A stretch of 64,000 nt of DNA, from assembly GCF_003362805.1 (NCBI RefSeq), contig NZ_QNQT01000009.1, positions 114,176 to 178,175 of the forward strand, in the 5' to 3' direction. Below the pieces are notes generated by a model, which was not told the DNA's origin, did not search any database, and saw nothing but the letters and a program-made list of their open reading frames with translations. Positions 26,008-35,497 of the stretch are shown piece by piece; position 1 is the stretch's first letter; the number at the start of each line of letters is the position of its first letter. The translations under genes and the position numbers were made by a program. The stretch comes from Neobacillus piezotolerans (lineage in GTDB: Bacteria; Bacillota; Bacilli; Bacillales; Cytobacillaceae).

Positions 26008-26460
26008 ATGAAGATTAAAAAATTGGAAAATGGCGAACGGCTGCCAATGGAATTGTTGCTTCTGGCAGATCCTTCGGAGGAGCTTGTAAAAGGGTATACA
26101 TGCAAAGGAATGTCTTATGTTGCGCAACAGGACGGTGAAACGGTTGGGGTTTATGTCCTCATGCCAACCGGAGCCGGAACAGTGGAACTGATGAATATCG
26201 CCGTTCCCGAACATTTGCATGGCAGGGGAATTGGAAAGGCGCTCGTGCTCGATGCCATTCGTACGGCAAAATCGTTGGGGTATACACGGATTGAGGTCGG
26301 GACCGGCAATTCGAGCATCGGGCAGCTGGCGCTCTATCAAAAATGCGGTTTCCGGATCGAGCGAATTGACAGGGATTTTTTTATTAAAAATTATAAGGAA
26401 GAGATTTTCGAAAACGGCATCCGCTGCATGGATATGGTACGCCTGTCCCAGAGGCTATAA
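26008..26460 (+). CDS. GNAT family N-acetyltransferase
   Basis: A 150-residue acetyltransferase with motif A in ELMNIAVPEHLHGRGIGKALV (HGRGIG), then EVGTGNSSIGQLALYQKCGFR. It resembles the YvbK-type group. The start at ATG 26008 follows GGGACAGGGG. It forms a single-gene unit with a hairpin terminator after it. Confidence 0.87.
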   Translation: MKIKKLENGERLPMELLLLADPSEELVKGYTCKGMSYVAQQDGETVGVYVLMPTGAGTVELMNIAVPEHLHGRGIGKALVLDAIRTAKSLGYTRIEVGTGNSSIGQLALYQKCGFRIERIDRDFFIKNYKEEIFENGIRCMDMVRLSQRL

Positions 26461-26469
26461 AAAGGAAGA

Positions 26470-26500
26470 AAAGAACCATTCACGGGAATGGTTCTTTTTG
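26470..26500. terminator. bidirectional terminator
   Basis: AAGAACCATTC-ACGG-GAATGGTTCTT perfect stem with five T after it, between convergent genes. Confidence 0.88.
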
Positions 26501-26508
26501 CTGTTATA

Positions 26509-26724
26509 TTAGCTTACACGCTTTGGCTTGTCTGGCCTTGCCGAGAGGATGTTTTCCAGCTTGAACGTGCGCATTTTGTTCCGGAGCAGGCAAAACGCAT
26601 AGACATCGTTTCCCTTCACGCCACGAATAATCATTTTGCGCTGGGAAATCTCATTTTTCTTTGACAGGTAAATGACTTCAAGAGGCATATTTTCTTCCAT
26701 TGAACGGAGAAGCATTCCATTCAT
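26509..26724 (-). CDS. small WYL-like protein
   Basis: A 71-residue protein. IYLSKKNEISQRKMIIRGVK, then DVYAFCLLRNKMRTFKLENI, resembles the beta-strand core of WYL domains (ligand-binding domains of transcription factors), here without any DNA-binding part. AAGGTG is 5-6 bases before ATG 26724. Stand-alone WYL peptides are common in Bacillaceae and uncharacterised. Assignment rests on pattern only. Confidence 0.6.
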   Translation of the reverse strand: MNGMLLRSMEENMPLEVIYLSKKNEISQRKMIIRGVKGNDVYAFCLLRNKMRTFKLENILSARPDKPKRVS

Positions 26725-27203
26725 CTCAGCACCTTCTTTCTATTCCTATTATACGCGAACGTTTGTTCTTTATTCATTGTTTTTGCCTGGAAATTAGCGA
26801 TTTTTTTAATCTGGGACGGATTCTGGTTAGTGGTATCGTGTTTGAAACATGTAATAGCCGGAAGTATTTTAGGTTGGGGATAAGGGGTTTTTATTTAGTG
26901 AAGAATTCCCCAAGATTTAAACAATTTTTAAAGGCGAATTTTTATAAAGTCGTATGGTAAGGGGGTTTGGCTGTTGTGAAATGAATATTTTGTGCATATT
27001 TTGTCTTATTTTGTAACCGCCTGCTTTTCGTGTGGGCGGTTTTTTTTTTTGCAATAAGAAGGGGGTCCTGTAGGATCCATATAGGGAAAAAATTCAGTCC
27101 TTTCATCCTATTGCGTTTAACGACCCCCATAAGGAGAATGGTGGTATACGTATTTTTATTCAGAATATATATTTTTCTATACATATTTAGGAGGGATGTT
27201 CCT
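26725..27203. other. gene-free leader region of the M14 peptidase gene
   Basis: No supported gene. It holds a terminator-like hairpin on the plus strand, ACCGCC...GGGCGGT with 10 T (27016-27050), although no gene precedes it on that strand. Further on are GGGGGTC (27062-27068) and GACCCCC (27121-27127), a perfect 7-bp inverted repeat that could close a 66-nt leader structure. The remainder is AT-rich. Confidence 0.5.
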
Positions 27204-29579
27204 TTGAAAAGGAGAAGTGTGGTTTCAGGAGTGCTCGCTGTGGGAATGCTTGCGGCGATGCCATGGTCCGCGGCGATGGCGAGTCCGGTGAAGTGGGTGA
27301 ATGTGAATGTCAACGAGGAGCAGGATGGCAGCCTGTTCAATAGTGAAAACTATGACTTTATGAAGTTTTCACAGATTGGCAAAAAGCTTGAGGAGATCAG
27401 CAAGCAGTCAAATCGGGTGAAGGTGGAGGTAAAAGGAACTTCTTCCAAGGGGTATCCGCTTTATGTGGTGACGATCGCCGATCCGGATGCGCAGGGGAAG
27501 TTCGGGAAAATCCAGTCTGTGAGAAAGCAGATGTTCAAGAATCCTCAAAAGGCGCAGGATTTTATCGAAGCGAATCCTGATTTCAAGGTTCCGGTGATGA
27601 TTAACGGATCCATCCACGGAACCGAGTTTGTGGGAAGTGACGCGGTCATGCAGCTGATCGAGCGGTTTGCGACAGGGAATGACGGAGCGACAAAGGAAAT
27701 TTTGAAAAACAATATTCTTATCTTCAACGTCGTCCAGAATCCAGATGGGCGTGTCGATGCGACTCGTTTCAACGGCGAGGGAATCGACTTGAACCGGGAT
27801 TTCATCACCCAGTCCCAGCCGGAAACACGGGAAACTGTGGCGCTTTTGAAAGAGTGGAACCCGATGGTGTTCCTTGATACGCATGGCTATGTGAAAAACT
27901 ACGGGCCGAACCTGCAAGGGCTGATTGAGCCGTGTACGCCTCCGCATAATCCGAACTATGAGTATGACTTGTACAATAAGTGGGCTTTTGCGCAGGCGGA
28001 AGCGATGGAAGCGGAAATCATGGGCAACAAGTCCGCTTATGAAGGGAAGCTTTATCAGGATATGAAGGGAACGTATATCCCGCAGCGGAATGATGCTGCC
28101 GGCTGGGATGACTATCCGCCAATTTTCACGCCGATGTACGCGATGTACCATGGCGCCTACGGGCACACGCTTGAAGCCCCGACAAACAACGAGGACGGGG
28201 TGCGCTGGATGTATGATGCGATTATGGGGGCCTTGAAGTTCGCGACTGATAATAAGGAAGCGATGATTAAGGATCAGATCGAGATTTTCAAGCGCGGCAT
28301 TAATTTTGATCATCCGACCCATAAGGAAGGGCATTTCCCTCAGGCATATATTTTACCAGTGGATGAAAAGGATCCGACTGTCGTTGAGAAGGCTGTCAAT
28401 CATTTGATTAACAACGACATCGAGGTCGTGCAGTCATCCAAGCCATTTACCGCGGGCGGCAAGTCCTACGGGAAAGGGACGTATATTGTAAAAATGGACC
28501 AGGCGAAAGCCGGACTCGCCAATACAATGCTTTGGGATGGGGAAGACATCTCGAATGATACCCCGGCGATGTATGACATCTCGGCTTGGAGCCTGCCGGA
28601 ACTTTGGGGCTTTGAAGCAAATCCGGTTCATGAAACTGTCGATGTTGTCGCTTCAAAGGTGAACAATGTCAGCGGCCAGGGGGCTGTTTCCGGCAAAGGG
28701 CCTTTCCTCATCCCGAATAGCTCCGTTAAAGCGGTGCAACTGGTAAATGACCTGTTGGCAAAAGGCGTTTCTGTAAAGCGTGACGGTTCGGGGAACTTCT
28801 ACGCTGAAGCGGCTGCGAATGAAATTTTTGCGGCGGTGAAGGAGAGCGGACTGCAAATTGGCACAGCCAAAGTTCCGGCTGGCGCCGAGTCTGTTAAAAA
28901 CCTGAAGGTCGCGATTTTGAAGGATGGCGGTATGGGCAAAGCCCAGTCACACGCGGGAACAAAGCTTGCTCTTAAGCGCCTCGGATTTAATGTAACAGAA
29001 GTGACACCTGTTGATGTTGCGGTGAATGGGCTTGGCGGGTTTGATGTGTTTGTATACAGCGGGACGGAAAGTCTCATTTCCACGAATCTGAGCGCGGCCA
29101 ACAAGGAATTCGGTTTCCAGAACGCTGGCCAGCTGGATGCGTTTAAGGCGAACTTGAATAGCTTCCTTGGCAATGGCGGTAAGTACATCGCTGTCGGTGC
29201 GGGTGCATCAAGGGCGACGAAGACATTGGGGCTTACGGATAATGTTGTTAACACGGGCGGCGGCAATAGCAACGGCATCGTGAAGGTTGATTATAACGGA
29301 ACCGGGCTCGGTGCCGGATATGGCCAGGACGACATCGGCTTCGTTTACCGCCCGGCATGGTACACGGTCGTTGGCAACGACACGGTTGCCGCGGCGTTTG
29401 ACAACAGCCAGGATTATTTCCTTGCCGGCCACTGGAGAGGGCGCCCGGACGTGGCTTCCCAGCCGGTGATTGTAAAAGAAGACAGCAAGGATGTAACATT
29501 GATTGGGCTTGAAGCCGGTTTCCGCGACCATACGGATTACCTATTCAGGCTTCTGTCGAACGCGATTTTTACGAAATAA
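27204..29579 (+). CDS. secreted M14 family zinc carboxypeptidase
   Basis: A 791-residue exported metallopeptidase. It has a signal peptide (MKRRSVVSGVLAVGMLAAM, cleavage probable after AMA). The M14 metal ligands are His138 and Glu141 (SIHGTEFVG) and His227 (LDTHGY), and the catalytic Glu is probably Glu324 (TLEAPT). NPDGRVD and GIDLNRDF fit the family. The C-terminal half (residues 400-790) is a long extension without an assignable domain. The start is TTG 27204, with GGAGGG 8 bases upstream. Likely feeds on extracellular peptides; substrate unknown. Confidence 0.9.
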   Translation: MKRRSVVSGVLAVGMLAAMPWSAAMASPVKWVNVNVNEEQDGSLFNSENYDFMKFSQIGKKLEEISKQSNRVKVEVKGTSSKGYPLYVVTIADPDAQGKFGKIQSVRKQMFKNPQKAQDFIEANPDFKVPVMINGSIHGTEFVGSDAVMQLIERFATGNDGATKEILKNNILIFNVVQNPDGRVDATRFNGEGIDLNRDFITQSQPETRETVALLKEWNPMVFLDTHGYVKNYGPNLQGLIEPCTPPHNPNYEYDLYNKWAFAQAEAMEAEIMGNKSAYEGKLYQDMKGTYIPQRNDAAGWDDYPPIFTPMYAMYHGAYGHTLEAPTNNEDGVRWMYDAIMGALKFATDNKEAMIKDQIEIFKRGINFDHPTHKEGHFPQAYILPVDEKDPTVVEKAVNHLINNDIEVVQSSKPFTAGGKSYGKGTYIVKMDQAKAGLANTMLWDGEDISNDTPAMYDISAWSLPELWGFEANPVHETVDVVASKVNNVSGQGAVSGKGPFLIPNSSVKAVQLVNDLLAKGVSVKRDGSGNFYAEAAANEIFAAVKESGLQIGTAKVPAGAESVKNLKVAILKDGGMGKAQSHAGTKLALKRLGFNVTEVTPVDVAVNGLGGFDVFVYSGTESLISTNLSAANKEFGFQNAGQLDAFKANLNSFLGNGGKYIAVGAGASRATKTLGLTDNVVNTGGGNSNGIVKVDYNGTGLGAGYGQDDIGFVYRPAWYTVVGNDTVAAAFDNSQDYFLAGHWRGRPDVASQPVIVKEDSKDVTLIGLEAGFRDHTDYLFRLLSNAIFTK

Positions 29580-29616
29580 GAATGTCCAAAGGTGTCACCT
29601 TATAAATAAACATGAG

Positions 29617-29655
29617 AACGCATTGAATTCACTGCAGAATTCAATGCGTTTTTTT
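29617..29655 (+). terminator. terminator after M14 peptidase gene
   Basis: AACGCATTGAATTC / GAATTCAATGCGTT, 14-bp perfect stem, loop of 6, seven T. Confidence 0.93.
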
Positions 29656-30182
29656 GTGTGGAAAAGATTAATTGGAATATTTGGGGAATTTTCCACTGTT
29701 TTTATTTTTGTCAAGCATGCTGAGTACCCAAATGAAATATTAAAAAAATCGGAACTAGGACTTTGTACGGAGTCCCTCTAGAGTGTATTTCTTCCTATAT
29801 TTCTTCATATCTTTTTTACATTTGAATTTTTATTCAAAACAGCCTTTATAAAAGACCTATTTTAACTTTTGGCCCCCATTATAAACTTCTCGGAAATTTT
29901 CCTTTTCTTTTCTTTTAACTAGTTATTTTTTCATTCTTTTCTTTGTTTTTTTTTAAAAAGCGGACCTTTATACCTGGGGGTGTAAAGAAAGTAACATAAT
30001 TTTAATGTTTATCTCCCACTTTGTCCCCGAATCTCAACTGTGGTGAAATTCGAGGGGCAGGAAATAATCCGTTATTCACTTTTAACTGATAAAAAATTAG
30101 GTTTCAATTAAGAGGTGGACAAAAATCGCCAAAATTCAGCAAATTTATCATTTACCAAAATGTCGGAATAAGTGGAGGAATT
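29656..30182 (+). other. gene-free region upstream of the exopolysaccharide operon
   Basis: About 530 bp, very T-rich, with no supported ORF. The only clear structure is a hairpin, CCCCGAATcTCA at 30024 pairing with TGAaATTCGaGGGG ending near 30057. The operon promoter must lie here but no convincing box pair was found. No SinR box (GTTCTYT) was seen by eye. Confidence 0.5.
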
Positions 30183-30932
30183 ATGGAAGAAACAATCAGC
30201 TTAAAACAATTGATACAGACGTTAAAGAAACATCTTGTCCTGATTTTATCACTGGCCATTTTGGCTGTTGGGATAACTGGGGTTGTAAGTTACTTCTTTT
30301 TAACTCCAGTGTATCAGTCATCTACACAAATCCTTGTAAACCAGGCAAAAGATGAGAAGGCGAGTTACAGTACCGCGGATGTTCAAACCAATCTTCAGCT
30401 CATTAATACATACAATGTGATTATTAAAAGTCCGGCGATTCTCGATCTGGTAATAAGGGATCTAGATTTGGAGTTATCCTTTCAGGAGTTGAATGAAAAA
30501 ATCCGGGTGGCGAGCGAAAAAGATTCCCAAGTTGTAACAATTTCCGTGCAGGATGAGGATCCTGAAATGTCAGCAAAGATTGCCAATACGACCGCCGCGG
30601 TTTTCCAACAGGAAATCGCAGCAATCATGAATGTCGATAATGTCAGCATTTTGGCCACAGCACAAGCGTCAGAAGGGCAGGCACCGGTTAAACCGAGGCC
30701 TCTCTTGAATATGATGGTCGCACTTCTAGCCGGCTTGATGGCAGGAGTTGGTTTGGCATTTCTGATTGAGTATTTTGACAATACCATTAAGACTGAAAAA
30801 GATGTTGAAAGGGTTCTGGGCCTGCCTGTCCTTGGCATCATTCCTGTGATTGAAGATACAAAATTGCAGGCGAAAAATGCGCCACGCCCAGTAAAGACCT
30901 TGGAAACGAGGGGTGAAACTGTTGGTTCTTAA
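30183..30932 (+). CDS. epsA: polysaccharide chain-length regulator / BY-kinase modulator
   Basis: A 249-residue Wzz-type membrane protein with two transmembrane segments (about residues 18-40 and 176-197) around an extracytoplasmic alpha-helical domain, and a proline-rich motif PVKPRPLLN before TM2. In Firmicutes this adaptor activates the separate cytoplasmic tyrosine kinase encoded next. Its C-terminal cytoplasmic tail (EKDVERVLGLPVLGIIP) is typical. GTGGAGG upstream of ATG 30183. First gene of the cluster. Confidence 0.93.
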   Translation: MEETISLKQLIQTLKKHLVLILSLAILAVGITGVVSYFFLTPVYQSSTQILVNQAKDEKASYSTADVQTNLQLINTYNVIIKSPAILDLVIRDLDLELSFQELNEKIRVASEKDSQVVTISVQDEDPEMSAKIANTTAAVFQQEIAAIMNVDNVSILATAQASEGQAPVKPRPLLNMMVALLAGLMAGVGLAFLIEYFDNTIKTEKDVERVLGLPVLGIIPVIEDTKLQAKNAPRPVKTLETRGETVGS

Positions 30933-31620
30933 GAAGAAAAGGGAAAACAGCCTTTCGAATAGGAGGAAACTTGTCGCATCACTTGATCCAAAATCCATCG
31001 TTTCGGAGCAGTACCGGACTATCAGGACAAATATTCAGTTTTCCTCGGTAGACGAAGAGATTCAGGCGCTTATGGTGACTTCCGCCGGGCCAGGCGAAGG
31101 AAAATCCACAACAGCGGCAAATCTCGCGGTTGTTATGGCCCAACAGGAAAAGAAGGTGCTTCTTGTCGATGCGGATCTCCGAAAACCGACGGTACACTAT
31201 ACGTTTGATTTAGTAAATCAGTTTGGACTAACAAGTGTATTAGCCAAAAGCAAATCTTTGGAACAGGTGATACGGTCAACCGATATCCCTTTTCTATCTG
31301 TTTTAACAAGCGGTCCAATTCCTCCGAATCCAGCTGAACTTCTAGGTTCAAAATCAATGAAGGAAATGCTGGAGGAAGCAAAAAAACAGTTTGATGTGAT
31401 TATTTTTGATACGCCGCCAACACTCGCGGTGACAGATGCCCAAATACTTGCGAACCTTTGTGACGGTGTTCTCCTCGTCCTATACAGTGGAAAATCCGAG
31501 ATTGAACAGGCAACGAAAACAAAAGACTTGTTAATTGCCGCAAATGGAAAGATACTTGGCGTCGTTCTTAACCAGAAAAAAATAAAGAAAGACAACTATT
31601 CTTATTATTATGGGACTTAG
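30922..31620 (+). CDS. epsB: tyrosine-protein kinase, CapB/EpsB type
   Basis: A 232-residue BY-kinase. Walker A GPGEGKSTTAANLA, Walker A' VLLVDADLRKPTVH and Walker B VIIFDTPP are present, and the tail ends in a tyrosine cluster, DNYSYYYGT, the autophosphorylation site. I choose the TTG at 30922 as start because GAGGGG ends 8 bases before; a GTG at 30913 sits on that site. It overlaps the epsA stop. Works with EpsA to control polymer export and length. Confidence 0.93.
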   Translation: MVLKKKRENSLSNRRKLVASLDPKSIVSEQYRTIRTNIQFSSVDEEIQALMVTSAGPGEGKSTTAANLAVVMAQQEKKVLLVDADLRKPTVHYTFDLVNQFGLTSVLAKSKSLEQVIRSTDIPFLSVLTSGPIPPNPAELLGSKSMKEMLEEAKKQFDVIIFDTPPTLAVTDAQILANLCDGVLLVLYSGKSEIEQATKTKDLLIAANGKILGVVLNQKKIKKDNYSYYYGT

Positions 31621-31658
31621 TCGATAGTTTGGTTGAGTTGAAAGGAGGGATTTTTACG

Positions 31659-32420
31659 ATGATTGATATTCATTGTCATATTCTTCCCGGCGTTGATGAT
31701 GGGGCAAAAACGGTGGAGGAAAGCGTGGAAATGGCGCGGGAAGCTGTAAAGGAAGGCATCCATGCAATCATCGCAACGCCCCATCATAATCGTTTTTACG
31801 AAAATCCAAAAGAGGCTGTCATTCAGAAGGCAGCAGAATTGAACAGCCGGCTAAAGGAGGAAAATGTCCCTCTTTCCATCTTGCCGGGGCAGGAGCCGGC
31901 TATCAGCGGGGACTTTCTCAAAGACTATCATAAAGGAAATATCCTTACGTTGAATAACACCCATTATGCTTTTGTGGAACTTCCGTCTGGCCATGTGCCG
32001 AGATACACCTCACAGATATTGTACGAGCTGCAAAATTTCGGGGTCATTCCAATAATTGTTCATCCCGAACGGAATCAAGGAATTATCGAGCGCCCGGCCA
32101 TCCTGAATGAGCTTATTAGAAATGGCGCATTAGCGCAGCTTACTGCCTCCAGCCTTTGTGGGGTGTTCGGAAAGAATATAAAGAATTTTTCCAGGCAGTT
32201 AATTGAAGCCAACCTTGTCCATTTTATCGCTTCGGATGCGCATAATACCAACAGGCGGACTTTTCATATGCTGAGGGCTTTTGAAGAAATTGAAACGAGA
32301 TACGGTCCCGATTTTGCCCTCTTCTTTAGGGAGAATGCCGAACGGCTGATTGAAGGAAAAAACGTCCATAAAGACGAGCCGCAAAAGGTAAAAAGGAAAA
32401 AACTGCTCGGCATATTCTGA
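31659..32420 (+). CDS. PHP-type tyrosine-protein phosphatase (CapC/YwqE)
   Basis: A 254-residue manganese-dependent phosphatase of the PHP fold which dephosphorylates the BY-kinase. Metal-binding elements visible: MIDIHCHILPGVDDGA, IIATPHHN, VHPERNQG and FIASDAHNTNRR. AGGAGGG is 8-9 bases before ATG 31659. With epsA and epsB it forms the classical regulatory triad of capsule operons; B. subtilis eps lacks this gene but its ywq cluster has it. Confidence 0.93.
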   Translation: MIDIHCHILPGVDDGAKTVEESVEMAREAVKEGIHAIIATPHHNRFYENPKEAVIQKAAELNSRLKEENVPLSILPGQEPAISGDFLKDYHKGNILTLNNTHYAFVELPSGHVPRYTSQILYELQNFGVIPIIVHPERNQGIIERPAILNELIRNGALAQLTASSLCGVFGKNIKNFSRQLIEANLVHFIASDAHNTNRRTFHMLRAFEEIETRYGPDFALFFRENAERLIEGKNVHKDEPQKVKRKKLLGIF

Positions 32421-32594
32421 AGAGCGTATTGCCATTGGCATTTCTTCATTTATAAATCTTAGTTAATCAATTGGTTTAGTCAATTTTGTGAATCCCCCAA
32501 AATTCACTTTGCCGCTTTTTTGACCCTTTTGTTGGAAGTAACGATATCGTGGGCAATGCTTAGCTTTTAGGATCTTTTGAAAAGGAGGATTTTG

Positions 32595-34415
32595 ATGAGT
32601 TACCAAAAACGTTTTCTGTTGTTGGCAGTTCTGGACTCGGTACTGGTGCTGGCCGCCGCGGTTATCAGCTATATCCAATTTCATCCGCTACTGAGATCCG
32701 TCCCTGATAAGGAGCTCTTGCTAAATTCTCTTATCCTGCTAATTAGCTATTATATTTTCGCAAATAGTTTCCTTTTGTATAACAAATCCTGGGAATATGC
32801 AAGTGTGATGGAGCTGAAAAGCATTTTCAAGGCTGTCACGCTTACGATCATTGCCACTGCGGCTTTCCAGTTGTTCACCTCATTGAATTTTTATCCAAGG
32901 ATGCTGCTTTCGGTATGGATGATGACAATGTTTTTTGTAGGAGGCTCGCGGTTTTCATGGCGGTTGTATTTGGATCATTGCCTTAAGCCGAAACAGGACA
33001 TGAAAAAGGTCCTTATCATAGGCGCCGGCCAGGCGGGAACCCTGGTGGCCAGGCAGCTCCTTAACAACCCTGAATTGCGCCTTGTCCCCGCCGCTTTCAT
33101 TGATGATGATCCAGGAAAATTGAAATTGCATATTCTGGGCATCCCTGTGGCAGGGGCAACGGCTGATATTGTCGAGACTGTAGAAAAATACCAAATTAAT
33201 AATATCGTCATTGCAATCCCATCATTAAAAAAATTTGAGATGAATAAGATTTTTCTCGAATGTTCAAAGACGAAAGTGAAGACGCAAGTGATGCCGAAGA
33301 TTGAAGATGTCATGCTCGGTAAAGTCGCCGTAAACCAGTTTCGCGAGGTGGGAGTTGAGGATTTGCTGGGCCGGGAACCAGTGGAGCTTGATATTGAAAG
33401 CATTTCTGAGTATATATCGTGCAAAACAGTCCTTGTAACAGGGGCGGGAGGTTCGATTGGCTCGGAAATTTGCCGGCAAATTTGCAAATTTTCACCCAAA
33501 AAAATTGTTTTGCTTGGCCATGGAGAAAACAGTATTTATCAGATTGACATGGAGCTTCGCAACAAGTATGGGCAGACGGTTGAAATTGTACCGGCAATTG
33601 GCGATATCCAGGACCGTGATCGGATGATGGAGGTTATGGCTGAGCATCATCCCGATGTCGTTTACCATGCAGCCGCCCACAAGCATGTTCCGCTTATGGA
33701 ATACAATCCAAGGGAAGCTGTGAAAAACAATGTCCTCGGTACAAAAAATGTTGCTGAAGCAGCCCATCAACATAAAGTTGGCACGTTTGTTCTCATTTCA
33801 TCCGATAAAGCGGTCAACCCAACGAATGTAATGGGTGCGACGAAAAGAATCGCCGAAATGGTCATCCAGCATTTTAACCAGCAAAGCGGGACCAAGTTTG
33901 TTGCCGTCCGCTTTGGGAACGTTCTTGGCAGCAGGGGAAGTGTTATTCCTCTTTTTAAAAAGCAAATCAAGGCTGGTGGGCCAGTGACAGTGACCCATCC
34001 AGAAATGACACGATATTTCATGACCATACCCGAGGCATCGCGCCTGGTAATCCAGGCCGGTTCCCTCGCCAAGGGCGGGGAAGTGTTTGTCCTTGACATG
34101 GGTGAGCCGGTCAAGATTGTCGATTTGGCCAAAAACCTTATAGAGTTATCAGGGTTTTCACTTGATGAAATTACGATCAAATACTCCGGGATTCGTCCTG
34201 GGGAAAAAATGTTCGAAGAGCTTCTAAATGAAAACGAAGTGAATGATGTGCCAATCTATCCGAAGATTCTTGTTGGCAAGTCTTCACCAAGCAATTATGA
34301 GATGATATCGAATCTCATCCAAAATTTCTATTCGTTTAATGAACGAGATCTTAAAGACTATGTTTTGAATCTCGTAAACAAAAAAGAAAAGAAATTGTCC
34401 GCGATCAGCAAGTAA
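32595..34415 (+). CDS. epsC: membrane UDP-N-acetylglucosamine 4,6-dehydratase (EpsC/PglF type)
   Basis: A 606-residue protein. The first 130 residues hold four membrane helices; a CoA-binding-like Rossmann region follows (VLIIGAGQAGTLVARQL); the SDR catalytic domain begins at TVLVTGAGGSIGSEI, with SSDKAVNPTNVMGATKR carrying the modified active site of large dehydratases. It converts UDP-GlcNAc to the 4-keto-6-deoxy sugar, the first step to UDP-diNAcBac with the EpsN- and EpsM-type enzymes encoded further down. GGAGG lies before ATG 32595. The 174-bp gap upstream is long for this operon. Confidence 0.92.
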   Translation: MSYQKRFLLLAVLDSVLVLAAAVISYIQFHPLLRSVPDKELLLNSLILLISYYIFANSFLLYNKSWEYASVMELKSIFKAVTLTIIATAAFQLFTSLNFYPRMLLSVWMMTMFFVGGSRFSWRLYLDHCLKPKQDMKKVLIIGAGQAGTLVARQLLNNPELRLVPAAFIDDDPGKLKLHILGIPVAGATADIVETVEKYQINNIVIAIPSLKKFEMNKIFLECSKTKVKTQVMPKIEDVMLGKVAVNQFREVGVEDLLGREPVELDIESISEYISCKTVLVTGAGGSIGSEICRQICKFSPKKIVLLGHGENSIYQIDMELRNKYGQTVEIVPAIGDIQDRDRMMEVMAEHHPDVVYHAAAHKHVPLMEYNPREAVKNNVLGTKNVAEAAHQHKVGTFVLISSDKAVNPTNVMGATKRIAEMVIQHFNQQSGTKFVAVRFGNVLGSRGSVIPLFKKQIKAGGPVTVTHPEMTRYFMTIPEASRLVIQAGSLAKGGEVFVLDMGEPVKIVDLAKNLIELSGFSLDEITIKYSGIRPGEKMFEELLNENEVNDVPIYPKILVGKSSPSNYEMISNLIQNFYSFNERDLKDYVLNLVNKKEKKLSAISK

Positions 34416-34471
34416 AGATTGAAAAAATCCAACCACGGCAGCATTCGCGGCTTAAGGAGGCATTTCTTTTC

Positions 34472-35497
34472 ATGAATTTCGCAATTGTTGGCTGCGGCTT
34501 CACCGCAAAGAAACATGCGGCGGCCATTAACCGAATCCCGGAAGCAAAAATGGCCGCCGTCTGCGATATGGACGAATCAGCCATGGAGCAGTACAAAGAG
34601 TACGGAGCGAAGGCTTATACAAATTACAATGAGATGCTTGCGGATGATGATATTGATGCAGTTTGCATCTGTACCCCTGCCTGTTCTCACACAATGCTTG
34701 TGGAGCAGGCCGCCGCGTCTAAAAAGCATATCGTCCTTGAACAGCCGATGGCGCTGACACTTGATGAAACGGAGCGTATCGTTGAGGTTTGCAGGAATAA
34801 TGATGTAAAGCTTACGGTTGTCCAGCCAGTCCGATTCCGCCCAGTAGTTATGGAGCTAAGAAAAATCATCGATGCTGGACTGCTAGGAAACATCAGCCAT
34901 GCGAGCGCCAGGATCAACTTGAACCGAAATATGGATTTCTGCAAAGAGTCCCTGAGTCGGGGTGCGAAACAACATGAAGCCGGAGGGGTAATGGGACAGG
35001 CAATTGATTACCTTGATCTGCTCCTTTGGTTCATGGGGCAGCCTGATGAGGTGTTCAGCATGGCGGCGACGGGGTTCATGAACATGGAAGCTGAGCAGGT
35101 TGCGGCCGGGCTGATTCGGTTTGAATCGGGGGCGATTGGCACAATCGAAACTTCCACCGCCGTTTATTACCGTAATTTCGAGGAATCCATCACGATCTTT
35201 GGAGAAAAAGGGACAGTTAAAATTGGCGGCCCAAAGGCCCTCTCATTTGAGCATTTTAATATTAAAGGTTTGTCTGAAACGGAAACAGAAACGATTATGG
35301 AAAAAGTTAAATCGGACCCTTGGGGTATACCGGGCCATGAGCAAACAATTTCCGATTTAATTCAATCCATTAAAGAAAACCGAGAGCCACTTGTTACAGG
35401 TGAGGATGGCAAGAGTGCGCTCGAACTCGTCCAGGCATTCTACGAATCAGCAAGAACCAACTCACCAATCGGAATGAAAAGAGGAGTTTTAATATGA
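34472..35497 (+). CDS. Gfo/Idh/MocA-family protein with altered active site
   Basis: A 341-residue protein with an N-terminal NAD(P)-binding Rossmann domain (NFAIVGCGFTAKKHAAAI) and a GFO/IDH/MocA C-terminal sheet domain. Placed next to a UDP-sugar 6-dehydrogenase and, later, a DegT aminotransferase, it takes the position of WbpB, which oxidises C3 of UDP-GlcNAc uronic acid. But the usual EKP motif reads E90-Q91-P92, and the usual catalytic His of HxxD reads Asp179 (IDYLD), each a one-base codon change from the norm. Either the chemistry differs or the protein is not a dehydrogenase. AAGGAGG before ATG 34472. Overlaps the next gene by 4 bp. Confidence 0.85.
   Translation: MNFAIVGCGFTAKKHAAAINRIPEAKMAAVCDMDESAMEQYKEYGAKAYTNYNEMLADDDIDAVCICTPACSHTMLVEQAAASKKHIVLEQPMALTLDETERIVEVCRNNDVKLTVVQPVRFRPVVMELRKIIDAGLLGNISHASARINLNRNMDFCKESLSRGAKQHEAGGVMGQAIDYLDLLLWFMGQPDEVFSMAATGFMNMEAEQVAAGLIRFESGAIGTIETSTAVYYRNFEESITIFGEKGTVKIGGPKALSFEHFNIKGLSETETETIMEKVKSDPWGIPGHEQTISDLIQSIKENREPLVTGEDGKSALELVQAFYESARTNSPIGMKRGVLI

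Noticed and set aside
27408..28334. 308-codon ORF opposite the M14 peptidase gene
   Set aside because: Long only because of the base composition of the sense gene; no start signal and arginine/histidine-rich nonsense product.
29588..29602. Palindrome AAGGTGTCACCTT after the M14 gene
   Set aside because: Lies between the stop codon and a strong terminator, with no promoter or gene to control.
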